Shown piece after piece: positions 25,764 through 34,194 of a stretch of DNA of 64,000 nt. Numbering within the stretch: the first letter of the stretch is position 1; each line of letters opens with the position of its first letter. The translations under genes were made by a program, and so were the position numbers. Origin of the DNA: Halostagnicola kamekurae. Lineage in GTDB: Archaea; Halobacteriota; Halobacteria; Halobacteriales; Natrialbaceae. The notes beneath the pieces are model-generated. The model made no database searches. It saw only the letters and a program-made list of their open reading frames with translations, and was not told the DNA's origin. The stretch spans positions 124,001 through 188,000 of the forward strand of contig NZ_FOZS01000003.1 in the NCBI RefSeq assembly GCF_900116205.1, in the 5' to 3' direction.

Positions 25764-26792
25764 ATGGCCCAAACTACGCGACGAAGACTGCTTCGGAGGA
25801 TGGGTGCGAGTGCGGTTGCAATAACAGGAACGGCAGGTTGTCTCGGTCGCAGCGGCGGATCACTCGACTCGGTGACTGTCGCGTACGTCCCGATTTATCC
25901 GAATATGCAACACTACGTGATGGAAAAGGAGGGGTATTACGAGGACGTTCCAGCGGACGTCACTATCGAGCGATTTAGCTCCGGACCGAGCGCCGTTACG
26001 GCGTTCGCCAGCGGAGACATCGACGCTGCACTTTTCGGTATCACCCCGGCGATGGTGCTCGCCGACAAAGGGACCGATGCCGGTATCCTCGCGGCAAATT
26101 CGAGAAACGGTTTCAAACTCATGGCGACCTCAGAGCTCGTCGATTTGTACGAACAGGAGAGAGCAGCCATGTTCGAGCGGTTCGAGGAGGAACGCGGCCG
26201 CAAGATCCGATTCGGAGCCCCTCCGGACGGAAGCGTCCCCGACATCGTGCTTCGATACTGGATCCAGGAGGATCTCGACGCCGGTGAGATGGACTCCGTC
26301 ATCAACAAGTCGAAAGTTCCGCCGGCGAAGGCGGTCCAGACGCTCCAATCGGGTGATATCGACGCGACGATCATCCAAGAACCGTTCGCGACGATAATCG
26401 CACAAGACGACGGCTTCGGCGAGCTCGGTTGGTCCGGGGATATCCTGGAAAATCACCCCGTCACAGTGCTGTTCGCGAACCAACAGGTACTCGATGACGA
26501 CGAAGTCGCACAATCGCTGGTCGAACAGCATACGGCGGCGACCGAGTTCACGGGAGACTCGTCGGATGCAGCCGCTTCACACGCCGCGTCAGTGATCGGC
26601 TCCGGCGGAAGTGAGGACCTCGCGAAGGCCGCCATGGACTCCGAGGCGTCCGAGTTCATCTCGGATCCCCACGCGATCACCGACCAAGCCGCGACGATGG
26701 GGGAGTTCGTCGCGAACGTCGGGACCATCGAGGAACCGATTGCGACCGAGAACCTGTTCGCGTTCGATCCGTACGACACTATTCAGGAATGA
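25764..26792 (+). CDS. NitT/TauT-type ABC substrate-binding lipoprotein
   Basis: A 342-residue protein with an Arg-rich Tat-like signal (RRRLLRRMGASAVAITG) and lipobox TAGC. It has the SsuA/ThiY-like pattern VTVAYVPIYPNMQHY, FASGDIDAALFGITPAMVLADKG and QSGDIDATIIQEPFATII. The family binds sulfonates, taurine, nitrate or thiamine precursors; the ligand is not determinable. It overlaps the permease gene by 4 nt (ATGA). The start 25764 is chosen from the TATA-box distance. Confidence 0.85.
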   Translation: MAQTTRRRLLRRMGASAVAITGTAGCLGRSGGSLDSVTVAYVPIYPNMQHYVMEKEGYYEDVPADVTIERFSSGPSAVTAFASGDIDAALFGITPAMVLADKGTDAGILAANSRNGFKLMATSELVDLYEQERAAMFERFEEERGRKIRFGAPPDGSVPDIVLRYWIQEDLDAGEMDSVINKSKVPPAKAVQTLQSGDIDATIIQEPFATIIAQDDGFGELGWSGDILENHPVTVLFANQQVLDDDEVAQSLVEQHTAATEFTGDSSDAAASHAASVIGSGGSEDLAKAAMDSEASEFISDPHAITDQAATMGEFVANVGTIEEPIATENLFAFDPYDTIQE

Positions 26793-27631
26793 GTACTCGT
26801 ATCGACACCAGTGCAACCGCGGTGGTCGCCGACAGCTTCGAGGGAGACTTGCGGCGGTATCTGCGCGGACTGGGCGGTCTCCTCGCGTTCGTTCTCGTCT
26901 GGTGGGTCAGCGCGATGACGACACAGCCGTCGTATCTAGTGCCGGGTCCCCTCGAATCAGTGCACGCGTTCATCAACCTGTTTGCGACCTCAACGGCGAT
27001 CGTAGTCCCCGTTCTGGGATCGAGTCTCGTGCTCCCGACTGGGCTTGCACACCTCGCACAGACGTTGTTCCACTACGTTCCTGGCCTCTTGCTGGGTGCC
27101 GGCTGTGGAATCAGTCTCGGGCTGGCGATGGGTTGGAAGGGGACACTCGACGACTGGTTACGGCCGCTCGTCCGGGTGCTGCGACCGATCCCGCCGCTGG
27201 CGTGGGTCGTCTTCGCAATCGTCTGGTTCGGTATCCACCACACCGGCGCGGCCTTTATCGTCTTCGTCGGCGCATTCTGGATCAACTTCTACGGCGCCTA
27301 CGGTGGCGTCGAAGACGTCTCGAACGAACTGACCGACGTCGCGTCGACGCTCGGTGTCGAACGCGACCTTTCGATGCTAAAGCTCGTCGCGCTCCCGAGC
27401 GCTGCACCCCAGGTGTTGACGGGTTTCCGGACGAGCATCGGACGGTGCTGGATGATCGTCGTCGGCGCCGAGTTGTTCGGCGCACCCGGCGTCGGCTACG
27501 AGATTATAAACGCCTCGAACAACCTCGCGATGGCGACCAGCGTCGCCTATATGGTCCTTATCAGTCTCGCGTTCCTCTGTATGGACGTGGGTTTCCGACT
27601 CGTCGAACGGAGGGTGCTCGCGTGGCGATGA
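26789..27631 (+). CDS. NitT/TauT-type ABC permease
   Basis: A 280-residue inner-membrane permease. Six hydrophobic segments start at residue 28 (LGGLLAFVLVWWVSAM). The cytoplasmic EAA-type loop is VASTLGVERDLSMLKLVALPSAAP, characteristic of the SsuC/TauC/ThiX group. The start overlaps the binding-protein stop and its end overlaps the ATPase start, so the three genes are one operon. It would form a homodimeric channel. Confidence 0.88.
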   Translation: MSTRIDTSATAVVADSFEGDLRRYLRGLGGLLAFVLVWWVSAMTTQPSYLVPGPLESVHAFINLFATSTAIVVPVLGSSLVLPTGLAHLAQTLFHYVPGLLLGAGCGISLGLAMGWKGTLDDWLRPLVRVLRPIPPLAWVVFAIVWFGIHHTGAAFIVFVGAFWINFYGAYGGVEDVSNELTDVASTLGVERDLSMLKLVALPSAAPQVLTGFRTSIGRCWMIVVGAELFGAPGVGYEIINASNNLAMATSVAYMVLISLAFLCMDVGFRLVERRVLAWR

Positions 27632-28428
27632 GCAAGCGATCGCCTTCAGCGCAGGAATCCGACGAGAAGATCAGTATCAGGAACGTCAGCAAGGCGTACA
27701 AGTCGACCCAGGCGCTCGAGGACGTCTCGCTCTCGATTCCAGATGGAGAGTTCTGTAGTGTAGTCGGGCCCTCCGGCTGTGGGAAGACGACCCTGTTGCG
27801 AGCGATCGCCGGCCTCGACGATCCGGACAGTGGCTCGGTCCTAGTTGGCGGTGACCCGGTCACCGATCCGGGTCTGGATCGAGGGATGGTCTTTCAGGAG
27901 TACGCGTTGTTCCCCTGGCGAACTGTCCGGGGGAACGTTCGGTTCGGCCTGGACCGGCCCGCGTGTGAGTGTGCGGACTGCGAGGCACGGGTCCGAGAGT
28001 TGATCGATCTCGTCGGCCTCGAGGGCTTCGAGGACGCGTATCCGAAGGAACTGTCCGGCGGCATGAAACAGCGCGTCGGGATCGCTCGTGCCCTCGCCGT
28101 CGACCCGGAGATTCTGTTGATGGACGAACCGTTCGCCAGTGTCGACGCGCGGACCCGTGACCGCCTGCACGCCGAATTGCTCGACATCTGGGCGCAGACC
28201 CAACAGACCGTCGTGTTCGTCACCCACGACATCGACGAGGCGGTGACGCTGGCCGACCGCGTCGTCGTTATGGGTACGGATCCAGGGACCGTCCAGTCGA
28301 CCATCCCCATCGATATGGAGCGTCCACGTGAACGGACGGCGCGTGACTTCGTCGAGTACGTCGCGAGAATCAGAGACGAACTCGGAAGTCCTACTGACGG
28401 TGGCCATCAACATGATCTCAATGGCTGA
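27628..28428 (+). CDS. NitT/TauT-type ABC ATP-binding protein
   Basis: A 266-residue ATPase. Walker A is GPSGCGKTTLL, the Q-loop MVFQEYALFPW, signature LSGGMKQRVGIARAL, Walker B ILLMDEPFASVD, and H-loop VFVTHDID. Between Q-loop and signature there is an unusual Cys cluster, RPACECADCEARV (C-x-C-x2-C), which may bind metal. It ends the three-gene operon and overlaps the permease by 4 nt. The region beyond its stop is the left edge of the accessory island. Confidence 0.9.
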   Translation: MSKRSPSAQESDEKISIRNVSKAYKSTQALEDVSLSIPDGEFCSVVGPSGCGKTTLLRAIAGLDDPDSGSVLVGGDPVTDPGLDRGMVFQEYALFPWRTVRGNVRFGLDRPACECADCEARVRELIDLVGLEGFEDAYPKELSGGMKQRVGIARALAVDPEILLMDEPFASVDARTRDRLHAELLDIWAQTQQTVVFVTHDIDEAVTLADRVVVMGTDPGTVQSTIPIDMERPRERTARDFVEYVARIRDELGSPTDGGHQHDLNG

Positions 28429-28431
28429 ATT

Positions 28432-28554
28432 TTACTGCCGTCTTCCCTTCCACGATCTGGATGCCCAGATCAGGACGATTCCCAGCACCAATGCTATCAC
28501 GCCGATGACCGTCCACTGCGGTGATCGTCCAGTGGTTGGCCCACGGTCTGCGAT
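28432..28554 (-). pseudogene. C-terminal remnant of a membrane-anchored protein
   Basis: An open frame of 40 residues ending in TAA at 28432-28434. The sequence is GPTTGRSPQWTVIGVIALVL then GIVLIWASRSWKGRRQ: a short Thr/Gly/Pro linker, a single membrane helix and a positively charged cytoplasmic tail. This is how many haloarchaeal surface proteins end. There is an in-frame stop at 28555-28557 and no start, and an insertion-sequence end relic lies 46 bp further, so this is the tail of a truncated gene. Confidence 0.5.
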
Positions 28555-28600
28555 TCACAGAATGGGCCCTATTTGTACGAGTCCGAGGCCTTGAACTGGC

Positions 28601-28640
28601 CTTGACATCCTCCCCGCGCTAAAGTGCGAGGTTTTGGGCC
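28601..28640 (-). mobile_element. IS200/IS605-type right-end relic (copy 1)
   Basis: CTTGACATCCTCCCCGCGCT followed by AAAGTGCGAGG: a hairpin with CCTC/GAGG and GCGC/GTGC arms around a TAAA loop. Haloarchaeal IS1341/IS605 elements and their palindrome-associated MITE derivatives end with the very similar GACATCCTCCCCGCCCTAAA-type sequence. No tnpA or tnpB is visible, so it is a relic. Confidence 0.55.
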
Positions 28641-28895
28641 TACTCATCCCATAACCACATCTCGCCGCCACCTGTTTTTTCCTCAAACCTCATCTAGTGA
28701 GTGTCAAGAAGATGGAAAGGTAGTGAATAATCGGTTGGCACTCGGGTCGTTCCGCTGTTCTTCGACGCGAAATCAGGGGGCGCGAGACGCTATCTGGTCG
28801 CGACGACACCGGCTGTCCGGTGAAACACGCGAAGTTCGGGGGAGAACGCGAGAGCAGCAGCTACGCGCTGAGCGAACCCAAGAGAGAACAGCCGG
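28641..28895. other. intergenic region between IS605-type relic and IS4-type transposase
   Basis: No gene is recognised in these 255 bp. The left terminus of the IS4-type element is expected here, but I could not match it to a convincing inverted partner on the right. Confidence 0.4.
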
Positions 28896-30818
28896 TTAGT
28901 CGGGTGGGTCGAACCCGATGTGCTTCCCGGCGAGCGTGAGGAACGTCGTCGCCTGGACGCGCGGACTGTAGTCGGGGTCGTCCTCGAACGCCAGCTTCAC
29001 GAGGAGATCGACGAGTCGCCAGACGTTGTAGAGGACGCACGCGAACGCGAAGTTAAAGTACCGGTACTCGTGGTCCTTCGAGGTCGTTCGGACGCGGAAC
29101 TGCTTGATCTGCTTGTACCCGTTCTCGATCCCCCACCGGTTGGAGTACCGCGAGATGAACCCCCGTTTGGTCGCCAGCATCTCCTCTTCGGAGTCGGCTT
29201 CGCTGGTGTCGAACGCCGGGTGATTCGTCTTGAAGTAGGCGTACGCCGCCGCATCCACCTCACTCCCCGGCAGGTCGTCCTCGCTGTCGCGGACGTCCTC
29301 GAGGACGTCGTCGAACCACTGGTCGTCGTCGACGTCGTTCAGGTCGTCACCGGTTACGTCCAAGAAGTCAGCGACGAGCTCCTGCCGCACCTCCTCGTGT
29401 TGCTCCTCTTCATCTGGTTCGTCCTCGGGGTCTTCGCCGGTCTGCTCGAAGACGTCGGTGTTCCGCGCTGGGAGGCACACGCGCTTGCGGTCGGGACCGG
29501 TGATGGTCTGCTGAGTCTCAACGCGCACGCGCTTCCCGGCCTGCCGGAGCCGGGTACAGGTGGCGCGCTCGCTGGCGTTCTTCTGACCGGGCGTCAGGTA
29601 GTGCACGCCGTGTTTCTCGCAGGACTCGCGGACTTTGTCTACGTCGAACTCACGGTCTATCATCAGGAGGTCGAGGTCCGGCACGATTTCGAGCGCGCCG
29701 CCGAGGAGTTCGTCGACGATCTCGTCACGCGGCATCCCGCGCCGGACGGGGATGGCGTCGAGGACGAGGGGGACATCGAGGCCGACGATCTGGATGGTCG
29801 CCCACTGGAAGTAATAATCGACTTCCTGCGTTTCCTTGTCCTTGTAGCCGAGAATGTAGTCGTCTTTGGGGTGGTCGTCGTCCGTCCACTCGATTTCGCC
29901 TGTCCACGGGTTGCCTTTCGTGATGTCGATAGCCGACGACAGCTTCCCCTGTAACTCGCCGTTGTGACGCGCCCTCGCGACGAGCATCTGGGCGGTGGAC
30001 TGGAGCATCGACCGGATGGACTCGACGTCCAGCTTCTGGAGGTGATGCCGGTGGGTACGGGCGACGTGCTGCTGGTCGCTGGGGCGGGTGGTGTTCACGC
30101 GGAAGGCGTCGAGACCGCCCTCGGTAAACGCATCCTGTAGCGTGCCGGCGTAGGCGTGAGCCTCCCAGAACGACCCCTCGGGGATGCTGGCGTTCTCGGT
30201 GCGGTCAAGGGTGAAGCAGTCCATCACGAACGGCTTCGCCTGCGCCCACACCTCCTTCATCTTCTCGTCGGTCAGCCGCTTCTCAGACCGCTCACTCTCG
30301 CCGTTGCGGTCCTCGGGCTGGAAGACGTCGTCGGGGACGGCAATGCCGTGGTCACGCGCCTGGTCGACGATACGTTCGGCGACGTGCTGGCAGAGCGCCT
30401 GCGTGACTGGCGGCTAGGACTCGTGAAAGACCTCCCAGAGCCGCGACTGGCTGGGTTCGCTGTCGAAGCCGAAGCGGTCGGCGAGCCAGGGGTTGTCGTT
30501 GAACTCACGCTTGAGACGGGTGGACTGCCACCCCATTCCGAGCCGGTAGACGTGCGCGCGAAACCACGGCTCGAGGCCGGTGTAGTTGTGGTGCCAGTCG
30601 GCGCGGTCGTCGGGGAGGTCGCCGCCGGATACGCGGATGGAGAGGCTGGAGACGAGGTCGGCGAACGTCGGCGGATTGCGTTTCCCGATGTCGTAGCGAA
30701 GCGTGGTATGGAGGGTGAGGCCACCCCAGTCGTGATTGCCCGGCTGGATTTCCGTCCGGGCGACGACGGAGATGCGTTCGTCGGGGGTGAAGTCGGCGAG
30801 GCGCGCGGTCTCTGTCAC
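28896..30818 (-). pseudogene. IS4-type DDE transposase interrupted by one amber codon
   Basis: A single reverse-strand reading frame of 640 codons is broken only by TAG at 30414-30416 (codon 135). The N-terminal piece (134 aa, MTETARLADF to LWEVFHES) continues directly as PPVTQALCQHVAERIVDQAR, and no frameshift is needed. The downstream part contains the DDE catalytic residues: Asp in SSAIDITKGNPW, Asp in LLMIDREFD, and Glu in YSNRWGIENGYKQIK, which matches the IS4 Y-(2)-R-(3)-E-(6)-K signature. An acidic insertion (DPEDEPDEEEQHEE) lies between the second and third. One nonsense change (probably from a Trp or Gln codon) appears to have inactivated it, implying recent decay. Confidence 0.82.
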
Positions 30819-31061
30819 GTCACTCCGAACTTACTGCGCTTTGACTTATATTCCTTCGCAGTCACAGGGTGCTCATTGTCGGTTCCTGTATCTAATGTCA
30901 CTATCGGTCGATCAATTCGATGACACGCTCCTCAAGGCGTTCGAGTGGAGGAATGTATTCCTTGAATCATCCAGTGATTGAGCTACGACACACTTTACTA
31001 ATAATTGACGAGTAAGAGAACCTATCTTTCAATTCTTATTCTGCTAGCCGCGGTAAAAGCC
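30819..31061. other. intergenic region right of the transposase
   Basis: AT-rich DNA where the right terminus of the IS4-type element should lie. A 28-codon plus-strand frame (30896-30981, MSLSVDQFDDTLLKAFEWRN) has no upstream continuation and may be a fragment of a gene cut by the insertion. Nothing else is recognised. Confidence 0.35.
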
Positions 31062-31101
31062 GGGAATCATGAGGGCCCGTAGTGCGGGGATGATCGTCAA
31101 G
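31062..31101 (+). mobile_element. IS200/IS605-type right-end relic (copy 2)
   Basis: GGGAATCATGAGGGCCCGTA followed by GTGCGGGGATGATCGTCAAG, the same end motif as copy 1 but on the other strand and more degraded (compare CGCGGGGAGGATGTCAAG on the reverse strand of copy 1). The two relics flank the IS4-type pseudogene in inverted orientation. Confidence 0.45.
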
Positions 31102-31173
31102 ACTAACGGCTGAATAATGGGAAAATATATGTGTATGATAACATTTACAAGTTCGTCATTTCTGCTATTGGTT

Positions 31174-32196
31174 ATGGACGAATACGAGATAGACGGTAGT
31201 CACTATGAAATGGGTCAACAGTTCGGTACGCAACTAGAGCAAGAGGGGTTATCGCTCGACGCCATCTCCGTAGAGTCAGTAGATCGATCCGAGGAGATGA
31301 TTCAGTTCGCTAGCGAGTGTGAACCGCTAATTGAGAAGCACTACCCCAAACTGCTTCATGAACTTCAGGGGATCGCAGATCGTACAGGTGTCGATACGCA
31401 AGCTGTGAAGAGTATTCCGCTAGCCCTGAATGCCGATCCGGGTTGCTCTCTGATTGCAATTTCGGACAACCATACCGCGGGTGACGTACCTCTTTTCGGT
31501 CGTAACCATGACTTCTATCCCTCGCTTCGTGAGTATTCAAAACTGTTCCATACCACACCGGAAGATGGTCTCGCTAGTGTCGGATGTGCACACAACTTCG
31601 TCGGTCGTCTTGATGGTGTCAACGAAGCCGGCTTAGCTATCGGCTTCTCGGGAGTCCCAACGGATGAGTACGCGCCAGGCTTCATGTGGCCATTAGCCGT
31701 CCGAACTGTCCTCGACACCTGCCACACAGTCTCGGAAGCAGTTTCGTGTTTAGAGGATATCCCTCATTCACAAAACGTGAATTTTCTTGTCGCCGACAAA
31801 ACGGGCAGTATTGCGCTAATTGAGGCTAGCCCCAAAGCAGTAAATACAATACGGCCGGACGATGGGTTTGCGAGGGCGACAAATCAGTTCACTTCAGAAT
31901 CGATGCAAGAGTACCAGTCTTCCAACCGAGTTCCAACCGACTGCTCTCGATTTCAGAGGCTCGGTGATTGGTTCTGTAATCATTCTGCCTCGATTGAATT
32001 GGATGATCTTCAGACCGTCATGAGTAATCCCGAAACAGGAGTGTGCTGGCGAATTGATGAGCACGAAGGAGACGATCCGCGCGCCACGATCTGGTCTTGG
32101 ACGATGGAAGTGGGTGAGGGGATTAGCTATCTTGCGCGTGGTTCTCCAGCCGAGACAGCTTACGAACCAATCTTTGTCCCTGAATCGACTCAATAA
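31174..32196 (+). CDS. C45-family peptidase / acyl-CoA:6-APA acyltransferase-like Ntn hydrolase
   Basis: A 340-residue protein. The nucleophile Cys is in NADPGCSLIAISDN (near residue 91), which becomes N-terminal after autocleavage in this family, followed by LFGRNHDFYPS. Also visible are VGCAHNFVGRLDGVNEAGL and LEDIPHSQNVNFLVADK, typical of C45/choloylglycine-hydrolase-fold amidases. Such enzymes cleave linear amides, acylated amino acids or small peptides. Codons include many A/T-ending ones (tta, cta, gat), unlike the GC-rich neighbours, indicating transfer. The start at 31174 (MDEYEIDGSHYEMG) matches the family; no signal peptide is seen. Confidence 0.8.
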   Translation: MDEYEIDGSHYEMGQQFGTQLEQEGLSLDAISVESVDRSEEMIQFASECEPLIEKHYPKLLHELQGIADRTGVDTQAVKSIPLALNADPGCSLIAISDNHTAGDVPLFGRNHDFYPSLREYSKLFHTTPEDGLASVGCAHNFVGRLDGVNEAGLAIGFSGVPTDEYAPGFMWPLAVRTVLDTCHTVSEAVSCLEDIPHSQNVNFLVADKTGSIALIEASPKAVNTIRPDDGFARATNQFTSESMQEYQSSNRVPTDCSRFQRLGDWFCNHSASIELDDLQTVMSNPETGVCWRIDEHEGDDPRATIWSWTMEVGEGISYLARGSPAETAYEPIFVPESTQ

Positions 32197-32617
32197 CTCT
32201 ATTTTCTCGGACTAGTTCTATGGATCCTGAGTGGATATGTAAAATTTAGGAGTGGAATCTCGATAGTAAACTAATATAGTCGAATTTATATTTTCGGTAT
32301 TTCTTTGAGCATCTTGTCTACCCACAGAAAATTTCCGGTATTTCTTGCCACGCCATAATTTGGAAGAATGATTATCTGAGAATTAGGCTGTTAATATCCT
32401 CACTCCAAACTAGGGGTGGGACCACTCCTTTGCGATGTGTAGAACTCAGTTAGTTAAGGCGAGAATCAAGGAACCGGGCGAGTGGAACTGCATGAGTTTA
32501 CCCACCCCAAGTGAAATCGCCCTCGAACACTAAGAACCGTTAGGGACCAAGCGATTATATCTGACGTTGCTATCTTCAGGAGTGTCAAATGCATATAGCG
32601 CAGTATGGTTTATTCAA
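32197..32617. other. AT-rich intergenic region
   Basis: About 420 bp of AT-rich DNA between convergent genes with no coding frame or RNA gene I can recognise. It contains a near-repeated aaaatt(t)ccggtatttctt phrase (around 32296 and 32328). Confidence 0.4.
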
Positions 32618-33142
32618 CTAATCTTCCCGAGTATATCCCATCGCGAGCAACTCCTCGAGCACGTCGTCCTGATTCCGCAAAGCTGCGCGATAGACCGCTT
32701 CTCGAACGTCGAACTTCGGGACGTCTCGACCGAGCGTCGACTCGAGTTCGGTGACGAGGTCTCGTTCGCCCTCGATGACGTCGTCGTGAACGAAAAACGT
32801 GAGTCGTTCGTCCCGTTCGAACTGGACCGACTTGTCCTGAATCGCGCGGCGAACGATGTACGAGTGGGACTGTTCACCCTGGGTTCGCGTCCCGGAAGTA
32901 CCACGTGACCGCTCTCTGGAGTCCGACCGAAATTCGGACGGCGCGTCCGGTTCACCCGTCGAATCAACAGCTTCGACGCCGCTCGAGGACCGACCCGAAG
33001 TACCCGAACTGGACGCGGATTCGCTCGAGCCTGCCGAACTGGTCTCCGCGGACTCCCCCGACGTATCCTCGTCTCCTTCTTCGTCGTTCGTCTCTTCGTC
33101 CCCCCAGAGGTCGTCGCCGGAACCCGATTTGAGGCCGGTCAT
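32618..33142 (-). CDS. acidic Ser-rich partner of the ParA ATPase (candidate ParB equivalent)
   Basis: A 174-residue protein. The first about 85 residues are low-complexity Ser/Glu/Asp (SSAGSSESASSSGTSGR) and likely disordered. The C-terminal half is folded: SYIVRRAIQDKSVQFERDER, LTFFVHDDVIEGERDLVTEL, FDVREAVYRAALRNQDDVLE. It starts with a 4-nt overlap (ATGA) at the end of the ParA gene. Small site-binding proteins encoded directly after ParA are the usual DNA-binding partners, so this is a likely centromere-binding or adaptor protein. I do not recognise a ParB HTH. Confidence 0.6.
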   Translation of the reverse strand: MTGLKSGSGDDLWGDEETNDEEGDEDTSGESAETSSAGSSESASSSGTSGRSSSGVEAVDSTGEPDAPSEFRSDSRERSRGTSGTRTQGEQSHSYIVRRAIQDKSVQFERDERLTFFVHDDVIEGERDLVTELESTLGRDVPKFDVREAVYRAALRNQDDVLEELLAMGYTRED

Positions 33143-34035
33143 GCGCGCACCTCCGTTTCCTCACGCTCGAGTGCACCCGGTTCTGGCGGTTCCGGTGCCT
33201 CGATGTTGCCCTGTCGTTCGAGGTGTCGGGCCAACCGATCGAACTTCTCGAGGGTCTCGAGTTCGTACTCCCGCTTTCGGTCTCGGTGTTCGCGCACGTA
33301 GGTAAACGCGCTACAGCGTTTGCGCCAGCAGCCCTCGAGAAGCGAGGTCCGATCGCGGAGCATTTCGGGAACGTCGAACCCCTGCGTTTCGATTTCGTCG
33401 ATGATGGTCCCCTGATCCCGAGTTCCCTTGAACTGGTTCGGGATCGCGGCGAGGACACCGATATTGATTTCGAGTTGGGCTTCGAGGTTCGAGACCAGAT
33501 CGTCGAGCCCGCTCACCGATGCCTGTCCTTTACCCGAGGGCTCGAGCGGCAACACGAGATTTCGCGTCGCGTCGAGAGCGTTGTACAGATGCGGACCCGA
33601 GCTCGCTGGGGGATCGACGATGAGGACGTCGTACTGGTTGTGGACCTCCGCCTCGCGGAGGACGCGCTGTAACTGCGTCCACATAGGGAACGACTCGCCG
33701 AAATCGCTTCGGGCCTCCTGTTCCTTCCGCAGCGCTTCGCCGAGATCCTCGAGTCGGTTGTGTTCCGGAACGATGTCGACGCCGTGTTCGACGGTCTCGA
33801 GGATATCGGCGAACGGTCCGTTTGCACGACCGACGAGGTGGTGTACCAGCGTATCCGTCTCGGTATCCGATCGATTCTGGTCGGCATCGAACAGATAACT
33901 CAGGTCGCCATCCTGCGGATCGAGGGGGACGACGAGAACGTCGAGCCCAGCACGGGCGTGTGCCACCGCCAGATTCGCGCTAAGCGTCGTTTTCCCGACG
34001 CCGCCCGCCTCGCTGTATACCGCGTATGAAAGCAT
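33139..34035 (-). CDS. ParA/Soj-family partition ATPase
   Basis: A 298-residue ATPase. YSEAGGVGKTTLSANLAVAH (residues 7-26) is a deviant Walker A with the GK-T core, but the usual Lys of KGG is Glu-Ala (EAGG). LVVPLDPQDGDLSYLF is the switch I region and VLIVDPPASSGPHLYNAL is Walker B. The C-terminal roughly 100 residues are basic and helical, with RDRKREYELETLEKF. It works with a DNA-bound partner to position plasmids or other cargo. A TATA-like box (34060-34068) lies about 27 bp upstream of ATG 34035, and iterons lie upstream of that. Confidence 0.83.
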   Translation of the reverse strand: MLSYAVYSEAGGVGKTTLSANLAVAHARAGLDVLVVPLDPQDGDLSYLFDADQNRSDTETDTLVHHLVGRANGPFADILETVEHGVDIVPEHNRLEDLGEALRKEQEARSDFGESFPMWTQLQRVLREAEVHNQYDVLIVDPPASSGPHLYNALDATRNLVLPLEPSGKGQASVSGLDDLVSNLEAQLEINIGVLAAIPNQFKGTRDQGTIIDEIETQGFDVPEMLRDRTSLLEGCWRKRCSAFTYVREHRDRKREYELETLEKFDRLARHLERQGNIEAPEPPEPGALEREETEVRA

Positions 34036-34055
34036 ATATGAGATTCATTGAAGGG

Positions 34056-34070
34056 AGCAACTATAAGTTT
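34056..34070 (-). promoter_or_regulatory. ParA gene promoter (TATA-like)
   Basis: On the reverse strand AAAACTTATAGTTGC, about 27 bp before ATG 34035, consistent with a leaderless transcript. Confidence 0.55.
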
Positions 34071-34142
34071 TCGCTAGGACGCACAACTGCCAAAAACATC
34101 TATAACACACACATAATTAGTTCGGTTGTTAGTAAGACATGC

Positions 34143-34194
34143 TACAAACAGATGTTGCAAACAAGCGTTTCAAACAAACGTTACAAACAAGAGT
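34143..34194. repeat. four 13-bp direct repeats (iterons) upstream of the ParA gene
   Basis: CAAACA occurs at 34145, 34158, 34171 and 34184, exactly 13 bp apart. Units are taCAAACAgatgt, tgCAAACAAgcgt, ttCAAACAAacgt, taCAAACAAgagt, with consensus WNCAAACAARMGT. Phased short repeats next to ParA are typical centromere (parS/parC) or operator arrays. Confidence 0.75.

Noticed and set aside
28690-31010. Possible terminal inverted repeats of the IS4-type element (tagtga at 28693 region versus tagtgac on the reverse strand near 30905).
   Set aside because: Only about six bases match before the alignment breaks, so element ends were not called.
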